DNA from: Verrucomicrobiaceae bacterium | GTDB taxonomy: Bacteria > Verrucomicrobiota > Verrucomicrobiia > Verrucomicrobiales > Akkermansiaceae | DNA length: 22,757 bases | NCBI GenBank assembly: GCA_027483005.1 | Contig: JAIXVN010000467.1 | Span: 1-22,757, forward strand | Direction of reading: 5' to 3' | In this document: positions 22,645 to 22,757 of the stretch, one piece after another | Layout: the number at the start of each line of letters is the position of its first letter | How positions within the stretch are numbered: the first letter of the stretch is position 1 | Program-made: the position numbers and the translations under genes | Notes under the pieces: model-generated | The model's database searches: none | What the model was told of the DNA's origin: nothing | Seen by the model: the letters and a program-made list of their open reading frames with translations, nothing else

Positions 22645-22757
22645 CTTTCAAAACACGCCATCTTTTCCTAGTCAGCCTGCTCGCCTTCTCTTCGGCGCTG
22701 GGAGTATTGGAGTCCGGTGCCGCAGTGCCTCAAGTGCTCAATCACCAGGGACGCATC
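22641..22757 (+). CDS. Second NYQG-family fibre protein, 5' part only
   Basis: Thirty-nine codons are visible before the window ends. A signal peptide (about residues 1-28: MTFKTRHLFLVSLLAFSSAL onward) is followed by AAVPQVLNHQGRI, the same entry motif as ADVPATINYQGIV in the fibre gene at 11279. The expected continuation is the same head domain, and possibly an S74 end, but neither is seen. The ATG overlaps the upstream stop (ATGA). The protein is called from its first residues only, so the family assignment is tentative. Confidence 0.7.
   Translation, partial: MTFKTRHLFLVSLLAFSSALGVLESGAAVPQVLNHQGRI

Overview
The window looks like chromosomal DNA of a GC-rich Gram-negative bacterium, most plausibly of the Verrucomicrobiota. 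This placement is an inference from three things: very large exported beta-repeat proteins, a small exported protein with calcium-loop repeats ending in a 'YTIESSLDMKTW'-type module, and two 'NYQG/NHQGR' surface-fibre proteins. No rRNA, tRNA or other taxonomic marker is present. All coordinates and protein readings come from the sequence by eye. No database search was run.

Region 1 (about 1-3.2 kb) is ordinary and mixed. It holds an RluE-type 23S rRNA pseudouridine synthase (+), a convergent calcineurin-like phosphoesterase (-), a LysR-type regulator (+) divergent from that phosphoesterase, and a small basic ORF coupled to the regulator by a TGATG overlap. An 18-bp perfect palindrome lies between the convergent genes, and two short inverted repeats lie in the 71-bp divergent gap.

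Region 2 (about 3.5-5.4 kb) is a LytS/YehU-type membrane histidine kinase and a LytTR response regulator, overlapping by ATGA. Just downstream, the 170-bp gap at 5410-5579 carries two direct repeats (CCGGTTCA) exactly 21 bp apart. This spacing and core fit a LytTR-family operator, and the repeats sit immediately upstream of a plausible promoter for the next gene.

Region 3 (about 5.6 kb to the end) is a one-strand block of exported proteins. In order they are: a 305-aa protein with two thrombospondin-3-like calcium loops; a 1575-aa protein with about 17 'GSGY' repeats, a PA14-like domain and an unrecognised insert; a 761-aa fibre with a C-terminal self-cleaving S74 chaperone domain; a 2775-aa giant protein that is beta-rich, then helical, then closes with a domain faintly like the C-terminus of Tc-toxin A subunits; a 197-aa signal-anchor protein; and the start of a second fibre of the same N-terminal family. 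Several neighbours overlap by ATGA or TGATG, and none of the six exported ORFs has a visible Shine-Dalgarno sequence. The most interesting hypothesis is that this block is a LytTR-controlled extracellular or surface fibre apparatus. Co-regulation and joint assembly are inferred from layout only.
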